From positions 124,001 to 188,000 of the forward strand of contig JAEYMU010000053.1 in the NCBI GenBank assembly GCA_023407175.1: DNA of 64,000 bases, given 5' to 3'. How positions within the stretch are numbered: the first letter of the stretch is position 1; each line of letters starts with the position of its first letter. Of the stretch, positions 34,125 to 47,500 are shown in pieces. The notes under the pieces are model-generated. The model did no database searches, had not been told where the DNA came from, and was given only the letters and a program-made list of their open reading frames with translations. This DNA comes from Bacillota bacterium. Its GTDB lineage: Bacteria > Bacillota_A > Clostridia > Lachnospirales > Lachnospiraceae. The position numbers were made by a program, and so were the translations under genes.

Positions 34125-37100
34125 TTAGTTCTTAAATTGCTTTACTAAAGTATAGAGATATTCTTGTAGTTCCTGAACCAGTCTGTCTTCCTCTCCAACT
34201 GGTCCGAAGGCGACCATATCCACTATACTGGAACTGACTTTGATATCAACCGTTCTTGTTACTGAACGAAGCTCCTCCAGCAATTTTTCCGTTTGAATTT
34301 CGGCGTTTTGTTCAACCACTTCGTTATACATTCCCAGATAATTAAAGTACGGGATTTTTCCCATATGGGGACCGGCCTTTAAGAACTCTTTCATTACCGC
34401 AAGATGTGACATCATAACACTCTTATCCAGCAATAGCGTAGATAAATTTATATTATAGTCACTCATCCACCTAATTCTCTCCTGTACCAGTCCATAATTC
34501 ATTTTTCCCTCCAAAGTATCTGTCATAGGTAGGGCATCTACAAATTCACCGATTGTATCATTATAGGTATTTTTTTCATACTGTCTATTAATGCACAATA
34601 TCATAAATGGATAACAGGAAATGTTAAAATTATATGCCAATAGTTTTAAAAATAACTGATAAGATATATTCCACAGATCACTTTTCTCAAATTCCTCAGA
34701 ATTTCGACCCAAATCAAGCTTGATAATATAATTTGACATTTCTTTTTTGTCTGCTTCTCCAAGTCTGGCACTTGCTTCTGCAAATTCTTTAATCCTTAAT
34801 GTTTGTATGATATCACTTGCGGAAACACCATTCGGACCTTTCCTAATCTGCTTTGCATATTCAGAAAAGCTTGTAATATTATCTTTGGTTCCTTCTACGC
34901 CATAATAACGTCGTTTAATCTCATTTGTTAATATTTCACCACTCATGGCATCAAAAATCAGATGATTAATCGGGAAATAAACCCAACAATTCTTCTCATT
35001 ATATTTCACAGCAACAATTTTATGAAGCAGAGTTTCTCCATCCTTTTTCCTGCTCTGCAGACCATAAAATTTACTTGTCAGATAATCCCTGGCTTCGTCT
35101 TTAATATAATCGGAACTTTTAGTAAGATCCAAAAAAGGTATTTCCAGTTCGGTTAATCTTTCATGGATATATAACATCTTTTTTCTAAGACTACTCCGAA
35201 GTAAAATTTGTGAATTTATTACATCCATAATGCTCTTATTCAATATAACTATATCAATGTCATCCTCAAATTTAATGATAGAACCACTCATGATGGTCAT
35301 ATTACCTACCATTCTGGATTGTCCCGCAGTCAAAGCAAGCTTTTCTTCCAAGTTTAATTGAAGAAACATGTTCTCATACTCTTCCAGCTTTGAAGCGAGA
35401 TATTCCTTCACATCATAAAAATCATTAAATTCAGGGCGCTCTTTCGAAGAACTGCTTGTTAAAATTTCTTTCTTCGTGACCATAAATCTTGCCAGCTCCT
35501 CAACCGTGTCATACATATAAATATCGCTGATTGACAGCTTGTATCCGGCGGAATTTAATCTGGCCCGCAATTTCATCGCCTTGATTGAATCACACCCATT
35601 ATCTATAAAGTGATCCTTCACCCCAATCTTTTCTAATTTAAGTACCTCTGCAACAATATCGCACATCTGTGTCTCAACATTACCGGATGGCGCGACATAA
35701 TGGACGGACTCTTCGATAATAGGCTCATGAAGTACACTTTTATCAATTTTTCCATTTTTATTGAGTGTAAACTTATCAACCTGCATGATACTATAAGGCA
35801 CCATATAGACCGGAATTTTTTTTGCCAAGAATTCTTTTAACTGCCGTATATCTATCGTATTCTCTGATGTTACATAAGCATAGATACGCTTCATTCCATC
35901 TTCTAAGGTTTTTGCAACTATTACTGCTTCTTTAACCTGTTCAAAACTCTTACAGGCGGCTTCAATTTCACCTAGTTCAATTCGATAACCATTTACCTTA
36001 ACTTGATTATCCAAACGTCCTATATAGTCAATATTTCCGTCCGGCAGCCAACGTACCAGGTCACCGGTACGATACATCTTTCCCGCCATAAACGGATTAT
36101 CTACGAATCTGGAAGCAGTTAGTTCAGGAAGGTTCAAGTACCCCTTTCCCACACCTTTACCGGCTATACACAATTCACCCGGCATACCAATACCGCACAG
36201 TCTGTTTCCATTGAATATGTATGCTTTTGCATTCTGAAGGGGAATTCCAATCGGAGTTTTGTCACGAATGGTATCCATAATGCAGCAAACAGCAAAAGTT
36301 GTTGTTTCCGTTGGACCATAACCGTTTGTGAATACAACCGGCAGCTTTCGCTTTTGGTATAATCTTACATATTTATCATTTAACTGCTCTCCGCCAACCA
36401 GCATATATTTCATTTCATCAAAAACTGATTCATCTATGCTGAGTATCTGATTGAATAAGGCTGCGGTTAAAAACATTGTATTAATATTTTTGCTCCGAAT
36501 CATCTCCTTCATCTTTTTTTCATCCGTTAATACGGATTTATCCGCCAGACAAACCCTACCACCATTAAGGAGTGCCCCATGTATCTCAAAAGTTGATGCA
36601 TCAAAGGCGATATCCCCTGCCTGTAATATTACAGAAGCTTCATTCAGGGTTGTATAATTACAGTTCTGCACCAGATTGATAATATTCTCCTGGCAAATCA
36701 TTGCCCCCTTTGGCTGCCCGGTGGTTCCGGAGGTATACATAATGTAAGCAATATCCTCCAGCGAAGTATTAATCACATTCCATTCACTCTCGTATGATAA
36801 ATTCTCTGATATATGTATTACCGGTACCTCTATATCAATCTTCTTCTCTCCCAGGAGTACAGCTTTAGGCTTGCAGTCAGATATAATCTGCTGCAGTCTT
36901 TCTTCCGGGTTATCTAAACTAAGAGGCACGTAAGCAGCACCAGCCATTAAGATACCATATATCCCGGCAATTATTCCGACACTCTTCTCTGTTACAATAC
37001 CTACACAATCCGCTTTCTCCACACCAAGCTTCTTAAGGTTCCATGCGATGCCTCTTGCTTTTTGATTAAGCTGAGCATAGGTTAGAGTCTCCTCATTAAA

Positions 37101-38546
37101 TTCAACTGCAACCTTATTCGGATACTTCTTTACCTGTTCCATAAAATAGTCGATGATATTTTTAGATGTATCCAATGGCGCTTCTGTGGCATTGAACTCA
37201 TTTAATATTTTATGATAGGTAATATCATCAACACATGACAATTCCGATACTTTGCAATCCGAATCCTCTGCTATGGAACATAATATCTTACATAATGTAG
37301 CTGCAATAATCGCAATTTCCTCTGCCGGAAACTCATTCGGATTATACAAAACACTAAACTTTAATGTAGTACCATCCTCATAATAATTAACTGTCAGAGG
37401 ATAATTTGTTTGCTCTCTTGCATAATCTTTCTCCACCGTACCTTGCGCTTCAGTCTGATAATAATTTTCAAAAGCGATTAAGGATTGAATTAGTTTTGCA
37501 CCTTGTACGCTCATGGCCTGAATATCAGACAAGGAACAATACTCATATTCTCTACTTTCCATTCCATGCACACACAACTCTTTACATAATTCAGACACTT
37601 TGGTCTTATCGTTTGTAGTTACCCTGCAGGGTATCGTATTAATAAACAAACCCACCATTTTATCGATCCCATGAATAGGTGCGTCTCTCCCTGAAACGAC
37701 CTTTCCGAAAACAACATCCTCCGTAGCATTATATTTCTGCAATAAAATTCCCCATGCTGCTTCTGCGATAGAATTCATTGTGATTTGAAGATTAGAGGCA
37801 ATTTTTTTCAGGCTCTGATATGTTTTTTTAGAAATTCCTGCCTCATATTTCATCATCTGATCCTTTATTCGATCCGCTTTACCCATAGGTACAATAGCTG
37901 CACTATTTCCATAATCGGATAAGAACTGTTTCCAGTAGTCTAATGCCTCCTGTTTATTTTTCGATTCCATCCAAGCGATATAATCACTATAAGCGGATAC
38001 CTGTTCAAATTCTATTTTAATGCTTGAGAGAAGCTCCTCTTGAGTAATCCCTTTGTTCAATAGATTAAGAAATCTCATAAAATCTGCGAATATAAGGGAA
38101 ATACACCAGCCGTCCACAATAATATGGTGAAAGCTAAATAAAAACCAGTTTCTTTCTTCACCGAAAGCAACATAATGAACGCGCATCAGGCTGTCTTTCT
38201 GTAAATCAAACCCGCGTTTCAGATCCGAATTAATAATAGAAACTGTTTCCTTCTTTTCATCCTGTGTATGCTTTTCTGCGTAGGTTAATTCAATATTTCT
38301 ATCCGTCAAAATCACCTGACGCGGAATACCTGTTGAATTAGGGAGAACAAAAGCAGTCCGAAGAACCTCATACTTGCGGCAAAGCAGAAAAAGACTTTGC
38401 TCCACCGCCTCCAAACCTATTTTCTCATTAAACCAGAATGAATTCTGTACATGGTAACTGCTGCTCTCTTGATCCAGTAGCTTATGATATATCATTCCTT
38501 GCTGTAATGGTGTTAGTGAATAAATTTTTTCAATATTGTGATCCAT
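34125..38546 (-). CDS. Non-ribosomal peptide synthetase, C-A-T plus terminal condensation-like domain
   Basis: Domains from the ATG at 38546 (1473 residues): C at about 5-430 with active 'HHIIVDG' (H140, H141, D145), A at about 440-950 with 'YIMYTSGTTGQPKG', T with S987 in 'NGCDSIKAM', and a C/E-superfamily domain at about 1070-1473. The A pocket reads D-A-F-F-L-G-G-T-F-K, which agrees at 8 of 10 positions with the known valine code DAFWIGGTFK, so Val (or Ile) is likely. The terminal domain has 'INHLIFDAMSG' in place of HHxxxDG: the first His is Asn and the Gly is Ala. It also has E-like traces ('FNYLG'). No TE or reductase follows. An earlier TTG/ATG start at 38591/38585 lacks a ribosome site. 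It accepts the D-Phe peptide from the upstream synthetase. Confidence 0.95.
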   Translation of the reverse strand: MDHNIEKIYSLTPLQQGMIYHKLLDQESSSYHVQNSFWFNEKIGLEAVEQSLFLLCRKYEVLRTAFVLPNSTGIPRQVILTDRNIELTYAEKHTQDEKKETVSIINSDLKRGFDLQKDSLMRVHYVAFGEERNWFLFSFHHIIVDGWCISLIFADFMRFLNLLNKGITQEELLSSIKIEFEQVSAYSDYIAWMESKNKQEALDYWKQFLSDYGNSAAIVPMGKADRIKDQMMKYEAGISKKTYQSLKKIASNLQITMNSIAEAAWGILLQKYNATEDVVFGKVVSGRDAPIHGIDKMVGLFINTIPCRVTTNDKTKVSELCKELCVHGMESREYEYCSLSDIQAMSVQGAKLIQSLIAFENYYQTEAQGTVEKDYAREQTNYPLTVNYYEDGTTLKFSVLYNPNEFPAEEIAIIAATLCKILCSIAEDSDCKVSELSCVDDITYHKILNEFNATEAPLDTSKNIIDYFMEQVKKYPNKVAVEFNEETLTYAQLNQKARGIAWNLKKLGVEKADCVGIVTEKSVGIIAGIYGILMAGAAYVPLSLDNPEERLQQIISDCKPKAVLLGEKKIDIEVPVIHISENLSYESEWNVINTSLEDIAYIMYTSGTTGQPKGAMICQENIINLVQNCNYTTLNEASVILQAGDIAFDASTFEIHGALLNGGRVCLADKSVLTDEKKMKEMIRSKNINTMFLTAALFNQILSIDESVFDEMKYMLVGGEQLNDKYVRLYQKRKLPVVFTNGYGPTETTTFAVCCIMDTIRDKTPIGIPLQNAKAYIFNGNRLCGIGMPGELCIAGKGVGKGYLNLPELTASRFVDNPFMAGKMYRTGDLVRWLPDGNIDYIGRLDNQVKVNGYRIELGEIEAACKSFEQVKEAVIVAKTLEDGMKRIYAYVTSENTIDIRQLKEFLAKKIPVYMVPYSIMQVDKFTLNKNGKIDKSVLHEPIIEESVHYVAPSGNVETQMCDIVAEVLKLEKIGVKDHFIDNGCDSIKAMKLRARLNSAGYKLSISDIYMYDTVEELARFMVTKKEILTSSSSKERPEFNDFYDVKEYLASKLEEYENMFLQLNLEEKLALTAGQSRMVGNMTIMSGSIIKFEDDIDIVILNKSIMDVINSQILLRSSLRKKMLYIHERLTELEIPFLDLTKSSDYIKDEARDYLTSKFYGLQSRKKDGETLLHKIVAVKYNEKNCWVYFPINHLIFDAMSGEILTNEIKRRYYGVEGTKDNITSFSEYAKQIRKGPNGVSASDIIQTLRIKEFAEASARLGEADKKEMSNYIIKLDLGRNSEEFEKSDLWNISYQLFLKLLAYNFNISCYPFMILCINRQYEKNTYNDTIGEFVDALPMTDTLEGKMNYGLVQERIRWMSDYNINLSTLLLDKSVMMSHLAVMKEFLKAGPHMGKIPYFNYLGMYNEVVEQNAEIQTEKLLEELRSVTRTVDIKVSSSIVDMVAFGPVGEEDRLVQELQEYLYTLVKQFKN

Positions 38547-38587
38547 TTCCTTCCCACCCCTTCTCTCGTATCGTTGGTATGTCATAG

Positions 38588-41500
38588 TCAATGAAACATA
38601 TTCATAATTTCATCGTATTCTTCTGTGCCAATATCATGGGATACTGTGATATCAGATTTCGTTATTACCGGCGCTTTTACATTCCCGCAGTGCTCCATTA
38701 TCTTAATCAGATTGCAGCGAAGCAATTCGGATAGTTCCTTTAGACGAGCCAAGGAATGTTTTTCTAAATTGAAATTACAAATAATATGCAGCTCACTATT
38801 TTCGATCCTTCCTGTATAAGCGATATCCGTCATAAACTCATTTTCTTCAGCAAAATTTCTGCCCGTATATTTCATTAAATCGCTTTCAAAACCTTTTTGG
38901 GCATAAATCTGTCCAAAGTAGTTGAAGGAAATACTAGGAAGCTGATTTTCTTTCAGGCTATCTTTTAATATTCCAAAGGACATACCATGATCCGGCACTT
39001 CCCGTAATTTTTCCTTTGTCTGAATAATCAGACCGCTCTCCTCCGGATTATAGTCAAAAACTACTGGATAACAGCTTGTAAACCATCCAATGGTTCTATC
39101 AACATCCATATGCTTGTCAAGCTCGTATCTTCCATGAGATTCCAGATATACGGAAACCGACGTCTGCCTTGTCCATTGATAAACTGCCATACTGAGAGCA
39201 GACATTAAAATCTCAGTTGTTTCGGTATTGTAAGCCTGATTCACCTCTGAAAGCAGACATTTCGTCTCTTCTTTCGTGAATCCGATATCAATTTCCTCAT
39301 ACCCTCTACCAATACAAGCCTTCTCCGCCTCTATATTGCCTTGATTAATCTTTGCAGCGACACCTTCCCAATATGGCTTCTGTGCTTTACATTTTCTGCT
39401 TTCTTTATATGCTTTAATGTAAAGAGCCCAATCCTGAAAGGAAGCGGTCTTCGCAGGAAGCTTCAAATCCTTACCTGATTTTAACTGCTTTAGACATAAA
39501 TCCAAATCATTCAAAAGTATCTGCCATGAAATTCCGTCGATTGCCAGATGATGAATACAAACCATCAGATAATAGCCGGAAGCCAATATAAAATATCCAC
39601 AGCGGATGATCGGTCCATGCCTTAAGTCAATATGACTCTGTAATATGGTACAGGTTTCCGTTATCGATGGATGAGTAATGCCCAGCTCATCATAATAAAA
39701 AGTCTGGAAATCCAGCATATTCTTTCCGTCATAAGGGCGTATGTTCAACTGTTCCTCGGAGCATACCACTCTAAGCATATCATGGTATTCTACCAGGTAT
39801 TTGAACGCAAGATGCAGTTCCTGTTCACAGTCCTCATCATAACGCAGCATGATACTCTGGTTAAAATGGGATGGAACACGTAAATTCCACTGGAAAAAAT
39901 CCCGGATCATCGGTGTTTTAATAACTGTTCCGGTTACTTCACCTTGTTCATACTGATTGCCCATGGATCTAATAACATATGGAAGGATGTTTTCAACAAT
40001 ATAATTTGACATAATATCCTTCGTGGTTATCTGATATCCATTTTCTCTCATTCTAGTAACGATCCGAATTGCTTTAATGGAATCTCCGCCTAAGGAAAAG
40101 AAATTATCCTTCAATCCGACTTTATCAACTCCAAGCACCTCTTCAAAAACATTACAAATCATCATTTCCAATTCATTACCGGGCTTTACATACTCGACAT
40201 TATTTTTCATTTCAATATCAGGTAAGGCCTTTTTATCCAGTTTTCCGCTTTTTGTAACAGGTATACTTGCAATCTGTTTGATATAGGTTGGAAGCATGTA
40301 CTCCGGCAATGATCTTCCAAGAATTTCTTTAATATCATCAGCATCCTTTGCTGTCTCCGATACAAAATAAGCATGAAGTGCATCCTCTCCGCCTGCGTCC
40401 TTTCTAACCAAAACTGCACAGTCTTGTACGAATGCGATCTTTCTTAGTGTGCTTTCTATCTCTCCCAGCTCTACGCGATAACCTCGAATTTTGACCTGCT
40501 CGTCAATACGCCCCAGATAAATTATGCTGCCATCAGATGCCCAGTATGCCAAATCACCTGTGCGATACAGCTTTCCATCTCCAAACGGATCATCTATAAA
40601 CCTTTCCTTCGTTAATTCAGGAAGATTCAAATAGCCACGGGCTACACCATCTCCGGCAATGCATAATTCACCCGGCACACCAATTCCGCAAAGCTTTTCC
40701 TGGTCAAGAATATATACTCGAACATTGGTAATTGGCTTGCCTATCGGTATATATTCAGGAATATTTCCAATCCCGTCATAAGCCCAATGGGTAGCACATA
40801 CCGTATTCTCTGTCGGCCCATATGCATTTATATAGAGAGAATTCTTAGCTTTTTCTACGATCATCCTATTAGCTGCAGAACCGGCAGTAATAAGAATCCG
40901 TGGTTTAAAATTCTCGGTTAATAAATAATAATTCGGAGGCAAGGTTGCAACGGTTACTTGATGATGCAGGCAATATTTCTCCAGCTCATAACTATTTTGT
41001 GACATTGATTTTGGAATAAGAACGAGAGTTGCACCGTTTAATAATGCCATCGCCATTTCCCATACCGAGGCATCAAATACATAATTAGCAAATTGCAGTA
41101 TTCTATCTTCACAGTTAATTCCGAATTCCTTTTCAAAATAATATTTTAAATTAACTACTCCCCGGTGCTCAATCATTACCCCTTTTGGATTTCCTGTCGT
41201 GCCTGAGGTATAAATAATATATGCCAGATCCGAAGCCTTACTCATATGATCTGGGTTTTCAATACGATTAGCCCAATTATTCCGGTCCTCAAGGTCAATG
41301 ATCGGAACCTTCGTATCAATCTCGGCCCGGTACAATACAACTGCCTTCGCTTTGCAATCCTCCAGAATATATTGAATTCTCTCCTTGGGATATTCCAGAT
41401 CAATTGGTACATATACTCCACCTGCTTTTATAATACCGTATATACCAATCAACATTTCAAAGCTTCTTTCAGCCAGGATTGCAACACAATCCTCCGGTCC

Positions 41501-44500
41501 CACTCCTGTCTCTCTTAACACATGGGCCAACTGATTAGCCTGCTGATTCAACTCGGTATAGGTCATCTGCCTATCATCGAAAATTAGTGCCGCTTTGTCC
41601 GGAACTGCTTGAACCTGCTCCTCAAACAAGTCAATGATAGTTAATTCTTTCTTATAGGGTGACTCTGTCCGGTTAAACTCATCCAGAATTATTTTTTGTT
41701 CATGCTCTGTGAAGATTGCTATATCTGCAATAGTTAAGTCTGCATCCTCAGTAATCTGTTCCAAAATCGTTACATAATGCTGTAATATTCTACGGATTGT
41801 TTCTTCTTTAAATAAATCCGCACAATACTCCAGTCCAATATGAAATGAACTGCTATCTTCCCATACATTAAATACCAGATCAAATCTGGCAATCGTCACC
41901 TTAGTACCAACCACACTTATTTCCACATCCTGTAAAGGCATCTGTATCACTTCATTATTTTGAAGTACAAGCATCACGTCAAATAATGGGTTTCTTGCGA
42001 TATCACGCCTTACGTCCAAGGCATCTACCAATTCCTCAAAAGGATATTCCTGATTTTCATAGGCATTCAGACAGGTTTTCTTTACTTCATTCAGAAAATC
42101 AAAAAATCTCTTCTCTTTACACGGTTTTCCCCTCAAAGCGAGCGTATTTGCAAATATACCCAACATTTTTTCAGTATCTTTATGTATTCTCCCGCTAATC
42201 GGACAGCCAATTACGATATCTTCTTGCCGGCTGTATTTGGATAAAAGGGTCATTAAGGAGGAGAGCAGAAGCATATATTCTGTTGTCCCGGTTACTTTTG
42301 CCATCTTCCTGATTTTCACACCCAATACACCTTCCAGCTCGATTTCAGCTACCGCACCATGGTAACTTTGCACCTTGGGCCTGATATAATCCAACGGTAT
42401 ATCAAGAACAGGTATTTCATCCGCAAATTCCTGTAGCCAATAATCTCTTTGCTCCGCTAGCTTCCTGGCCTGCACCCATTCACTGTAATCCTTATATTGA
42501 AGCATCGGTGACATAAGTGTCACTCCATTGTAAAGGGCTGAGAATTCACCTATAAAATTAATCATACTCATGCCATCCCCGATAATATGATGCATGTCAA
42601 GCAGCATATTATAGCTATCTTCTCTTTTCACAAGCTTCAATCGAAGCAATGGAGCGCAGGAAAGATCGAATGGCCTAATGAATTGATCCATCAAGGTTTC
42701 CTCAGTATCCACTACATTTTCTACATATTCAAAATCTATTATCTCTGTCTGTCTGATTTTTTGCACTGGTTCGCCATCGGCCATCACAAATTCCGTCCTT
42801 AAAATCTCATGGCGTTTTATCATTTCCCGCAGGGCATATTCAATTCTATCAGGTTTTACATCTCCTGACAGCTTGAGGCACTGCGGCATATTATAAAGGA
42901 TCCCTTCTTTATCCATTTCGCATATAATAAAGATTCTTTTCTGTGGTGATGACATCGGATAAAATTCTTTTTCCTCAGCCTTCGGTATATGCTCATAGTT
43001 TTGGTCTTTTATCTGTATCAGCTTTTCCGCAAGTTTTTCTACCGTTGGATTAGCAAATATGTCCTTTTGCACAATCTGATATCCGGTCTGTTCCGCAATC
43101 AGATTAACCAGCCTGGTTGCTCTCAGGGAATGTCCGCCCAGCTCAAAAAACGAATCCCTAATTCCCACCTTGTCTACGTTTAGAATTTTCTCATAAAATT
43201 GACAAAGTGTCCTTTCTAACTCATTGCAGGGGGCAACATAGTCCCGGGAACCTGTGATAGCGATGTCAGGTAATGCTTTCTTGTCAATCTTGCCGCTTTG
43301 GTTGACCGGTAAATGATCAATTTGGAGGAAATATGCAGGAATCATATACGGGGGAAGAATCTGACCAAGCCGGTCCCTAATTTGGGGGATATCCAGAAGC
43401 TGATCTGATACGATATAAGCTGCCAGTATATGATCGCCAAAGGAATCTTCCTTGGCAAGGACAGTGCACTCCTTCACTCCGCTTATATTACGGATTGTAC
43501 TTTCAATTTCTCCCAACTCTATCCGAAAGCCACGGATTTTAACCTGTTCATCGATTCTACCTAAATATATAATGTTGCCGTCCTGTATCCACCGAACAAA
43601 ATCACCCGTATGGTATAACTGCCCTTCTCCAAACGGATTCTTTGTAAACTTTTCCTTAGTAAGTTGTTCTTGATTGAGATATCCCTTGGCTAGCCCCGGT
43701 CCTGCGATGCAGAGCTCTCCGGGAATTCCAATTCCACACAGTTTATCTCCATTCATTATATAAATCTGTGTATTATTTATTGGTTTTCCAATCGGTACTG
43801 TACCGGGTATCTCCTTTGTGTATTCCCAGTGAGTCGCCAATACAGTGTTTTCTGTTGGGCCATATGCATTAATATACCTATGGTTATTTCTTGCCTTTCG
43901 AACTATGTCGGCATTGGAAGCCGAACCTCCTGTGGTAAGAACCTTCAACCCTGAAATATCTGTTTGAAGATAATATTGTGGAGGCAATAAGGTTATTGTT
44001 ATTCCCATATCTTTGACATACTTATTAAATTTATAAATATCAGCAATTACGTCGGATGAAATCAATACCAGACATGCACCATTCAGTAGAGACATGGTTA
44101 TTTCCCAAACCGAAGCATCGAATACGTAATTTGCAAATTGAAGTACCTTATCCTCCTCATTGATCTGATAAAGCTTTCTTAAATAAGCATTCATCGATGT
44201 TATGCCACGATGACAAAGCATCACACCCTTCGGCTTTCCGGTCGTTCCAGACGTATAAATGCAGTATGCCATATCTTCCGGGGTACTAATATGCAACGGA
44301 TTCTCCAAAGATTTATTCCAAATCTCCTCATCCTCCATATTAATTACATATGCGCTGGTTTTAACCTCTGTCTGATAAAGAACTACCGCTTTCGGATTAC
44401 AGTCCTTTAGCATAAACTGTATCCTATCCTCAGGATAGCTCGGATCGATTGGTACATAAGCACCACCTGCTTTCATAATTCCAATCATTGCGGCAATCAT

Positions 44501-47500
44501 TTGAACACTTCGAATTGATAGAATTGCTACAATATCATTTGCCATAACACCATAGTCCCGAAGTTTATGTGCGAGGCAATTTGCTTTTTTATTTAGCTCC
44601 TCGTATGTTATATTTCTGTTATCATATTTGATTGCAATGTGTTCAGGTGTTTTTACTACCTGCTCCTCAAACAAATCAACAAATGTTTTATCATGTGGAT
44701 AGGTCAGTGCCGTAGCATTAAATCTATCCAGTATCAATTCCCTTTCCCGGTCAGTAAGCATGTCAATATCAGAGATTCTGATTGCCGGGTTGTTACATAT
44801 TTCGTCGATAATTCGCTCCAGTCTTTCCCCAATTAGTTCAACTGTCTCCCTCTGAAATAATGCTGTTTGATAACGTAGATAAGCATCCACTATATTGTCA
44901 TGCTCAAACATCTCAAAGGTTAACTCAAATTCTTCTTTCTTTGGTGTAAACGGATATTGCTCAAGCTCCAAAGGTCCAAAATGGCAGACCCGGGAATTAA
45001 TGTTTTCATAGACATATACAACATTTAATGAATTCTGCATGGTTAAACCAAGCTTATGGGCCAATTCATGAAACGGATAATTTACATTGGCATAAGCCTT
45101 AAGGCAAAACTCCTTTACATGTTGCAGCAGTTCTTCATAACTCTGTGCTGAATCAATGCCAACGTGAAATGCCAAGGTATTTGTAAACATACCGATATTG
45201 TTATTAAAACCACCTTTATCCCGGCAGGATACCGGTACTGCCATAGCAAGATTATTCTCTCCTGTCATCTTATGTAACAAAATATTGACAACGGAATAGA
45301 AAGCCATGAATAACGTAATATGATATTTACTACAGATCTTCCTTAATTTAGATATGGTATCTGCTGAGAATGTTCTTACTACAGCATCCCCGCGATAATC
45401 GGTATGCTGAGTTTTCGGATAATCATATGGCAGTGGCAGCACACACGCTGCATTGTTCATGTGCTCCAGCCAAAACTTCTCCTCCTTAACATATTCTTTC
45501 GTATTGCAGTAATTCTTTTCCCACTTAGCAAAATCAAAATATTGTTTATCTAACTTTGGAAGCTCATCTCCCGAATATAGTTGCATCAGTTCTTTTGCAA
45601 ACAAATTCATAGAATATCCATCTGCAACCGTGTGATGAAAATGAAATACCAGTAGTTTACGATTATCTGTTGTATGAATAAGAAGTACCTCTACCAACGG
45701 CGGTTCATCCAGTCGAAAGGTACATAACGAATCAGAAATAAAAGCATCGAGACTCATATCCGAATTCTGATATAGTGTCCTGACCTTAATTTCCTTTGAT
45801 GTATTCTTTTGTTGAACGAATTCACCCTCTTTTAGGAACATGCTTACTGTTAAAATCTTATGCCGGCTTACTATCTCTTTTACATATTGCTCCAGCCGAG
45901 CTATATTTAGGTCTGAATTTACGTAATACGTTCCGACCAAATCAAAGGGATCCTCATCTACCATTTTTAGCTGAGAATATAAACGTTCCTGTATTGTAGA
46001 CATAGGATAGAACTTATCTTCATCCATAGCATTGAAGATATCTTCTGCCTGTCCTTTCTTCATAGCAGCAAGGATCTGATGAAGCAGCTCTCTTTGTTGG
46101 TATAATTCATCCAGGATCAAATCACCGGTTGGCACTTCAGCCGTAGAGCAAAGGCATAGATCCTCCGGCTCCGAGACAATCTCTATAGGTTTTACTTCCT
46201 GCTCTATTCGGGTGGTAATTTTCCCCAAGGTATTTGATTCTGTAAAAAAGTCCTCTATTGGTATCGCTACTCCGAAGCTTTTTTTAATCAAATTAGATAA
46301 TGCAATAAATGAAAAGGAATCAAATCCGTATGAAAATAATTCCTGATCCGGCTCAATGTCTTCCAAGACAATTCCTGATATCTCACTGACCATTCCCTTT
46401 ATCGTATCCAAGACATTGCTTATACTTTTCTGTGTTTGCTCTGCAGCAATACTTACTTTCTCATCCTCTGTCTTGCCACCTCCTAAACCACGAAAGCAGA
46501 TTACTTCTCGCCAGCATTTCTTTTTCTGGAATGGATAGTTGGGCAGAGTTATTAGAGGCTGCTGAACAAAATTGTAAAATGCATCCCATTGAATATCAAA
46601 ACCATTACAATATAATTTCTGAATGCCACATGCAAAATCATCTGAATGATTCGTTTCATGCCCAAATAAGGTTATATAAGTCGCATTATTAACCCATTTA
46701 TTTTGCAGTTTCTCTGTTGCTTCGTCATATCCTAGAATAAGAATTGCCTCTGCTTCAGATAGATTTGTTATGTCTGTCTTGGGCAATGCTTTTGCCATAT
46801 CATCGGCTGCTGCTCTTGCAGTAATCACATCAAATGCTTCCCTTCCGCTTAGATAGGAGGCTGCATAATTCCCTCCACCCGAGCCAATAAACTGCAAGGG
46901 AATAATTCCTATGCTTTTCCATAGTTCCGCCATGGCAGACTGAATTGTAAATAGACAAGGCAGTGACTGCTCACCTAAACTAATTTGTTCTGTCACTGAA
47001 ATTCCTAATAACTCCTGAAAACGTCTCTCACATCTGTGATAAATCTTTGCGAATACTGAATAAGACTTCACAAGGCTTAAAATCTTCTTTTGATTAAGAG
47101 CGCAAAAACCGGGAAGAATGCAAATCACATTCTTCCTGGGCTTTTTTACAAATCCACAATACTTCTTACTCAAATCCTCACTTTCGATCATATTGTCGAG
47201 CAAGACTTCCAGATCTCTCCGGTCCGATATACTAAGTGCAAACCGGTAAGGCAGAGTGCTTCTTGTCAAATTACTTGTATAGATAATATCCTCGATAGAG
47301 TTCTTACTTTCATATAAATAGTTTCTTAACTCTTTGATCGATTCCTGCAGCATTCGATCTGTAGTGGCAGAAAGCGTTAAAACCTTATCATTTTGTTCCT
47401 GGGGTTGAATGATTTTACGCTCCTTGGGCGCTTCTTGAAGCACTACATGGATCAGTGCTCCACTAATCCCAAAAGAACTTATTCCCGCAGATCGTCTGCC

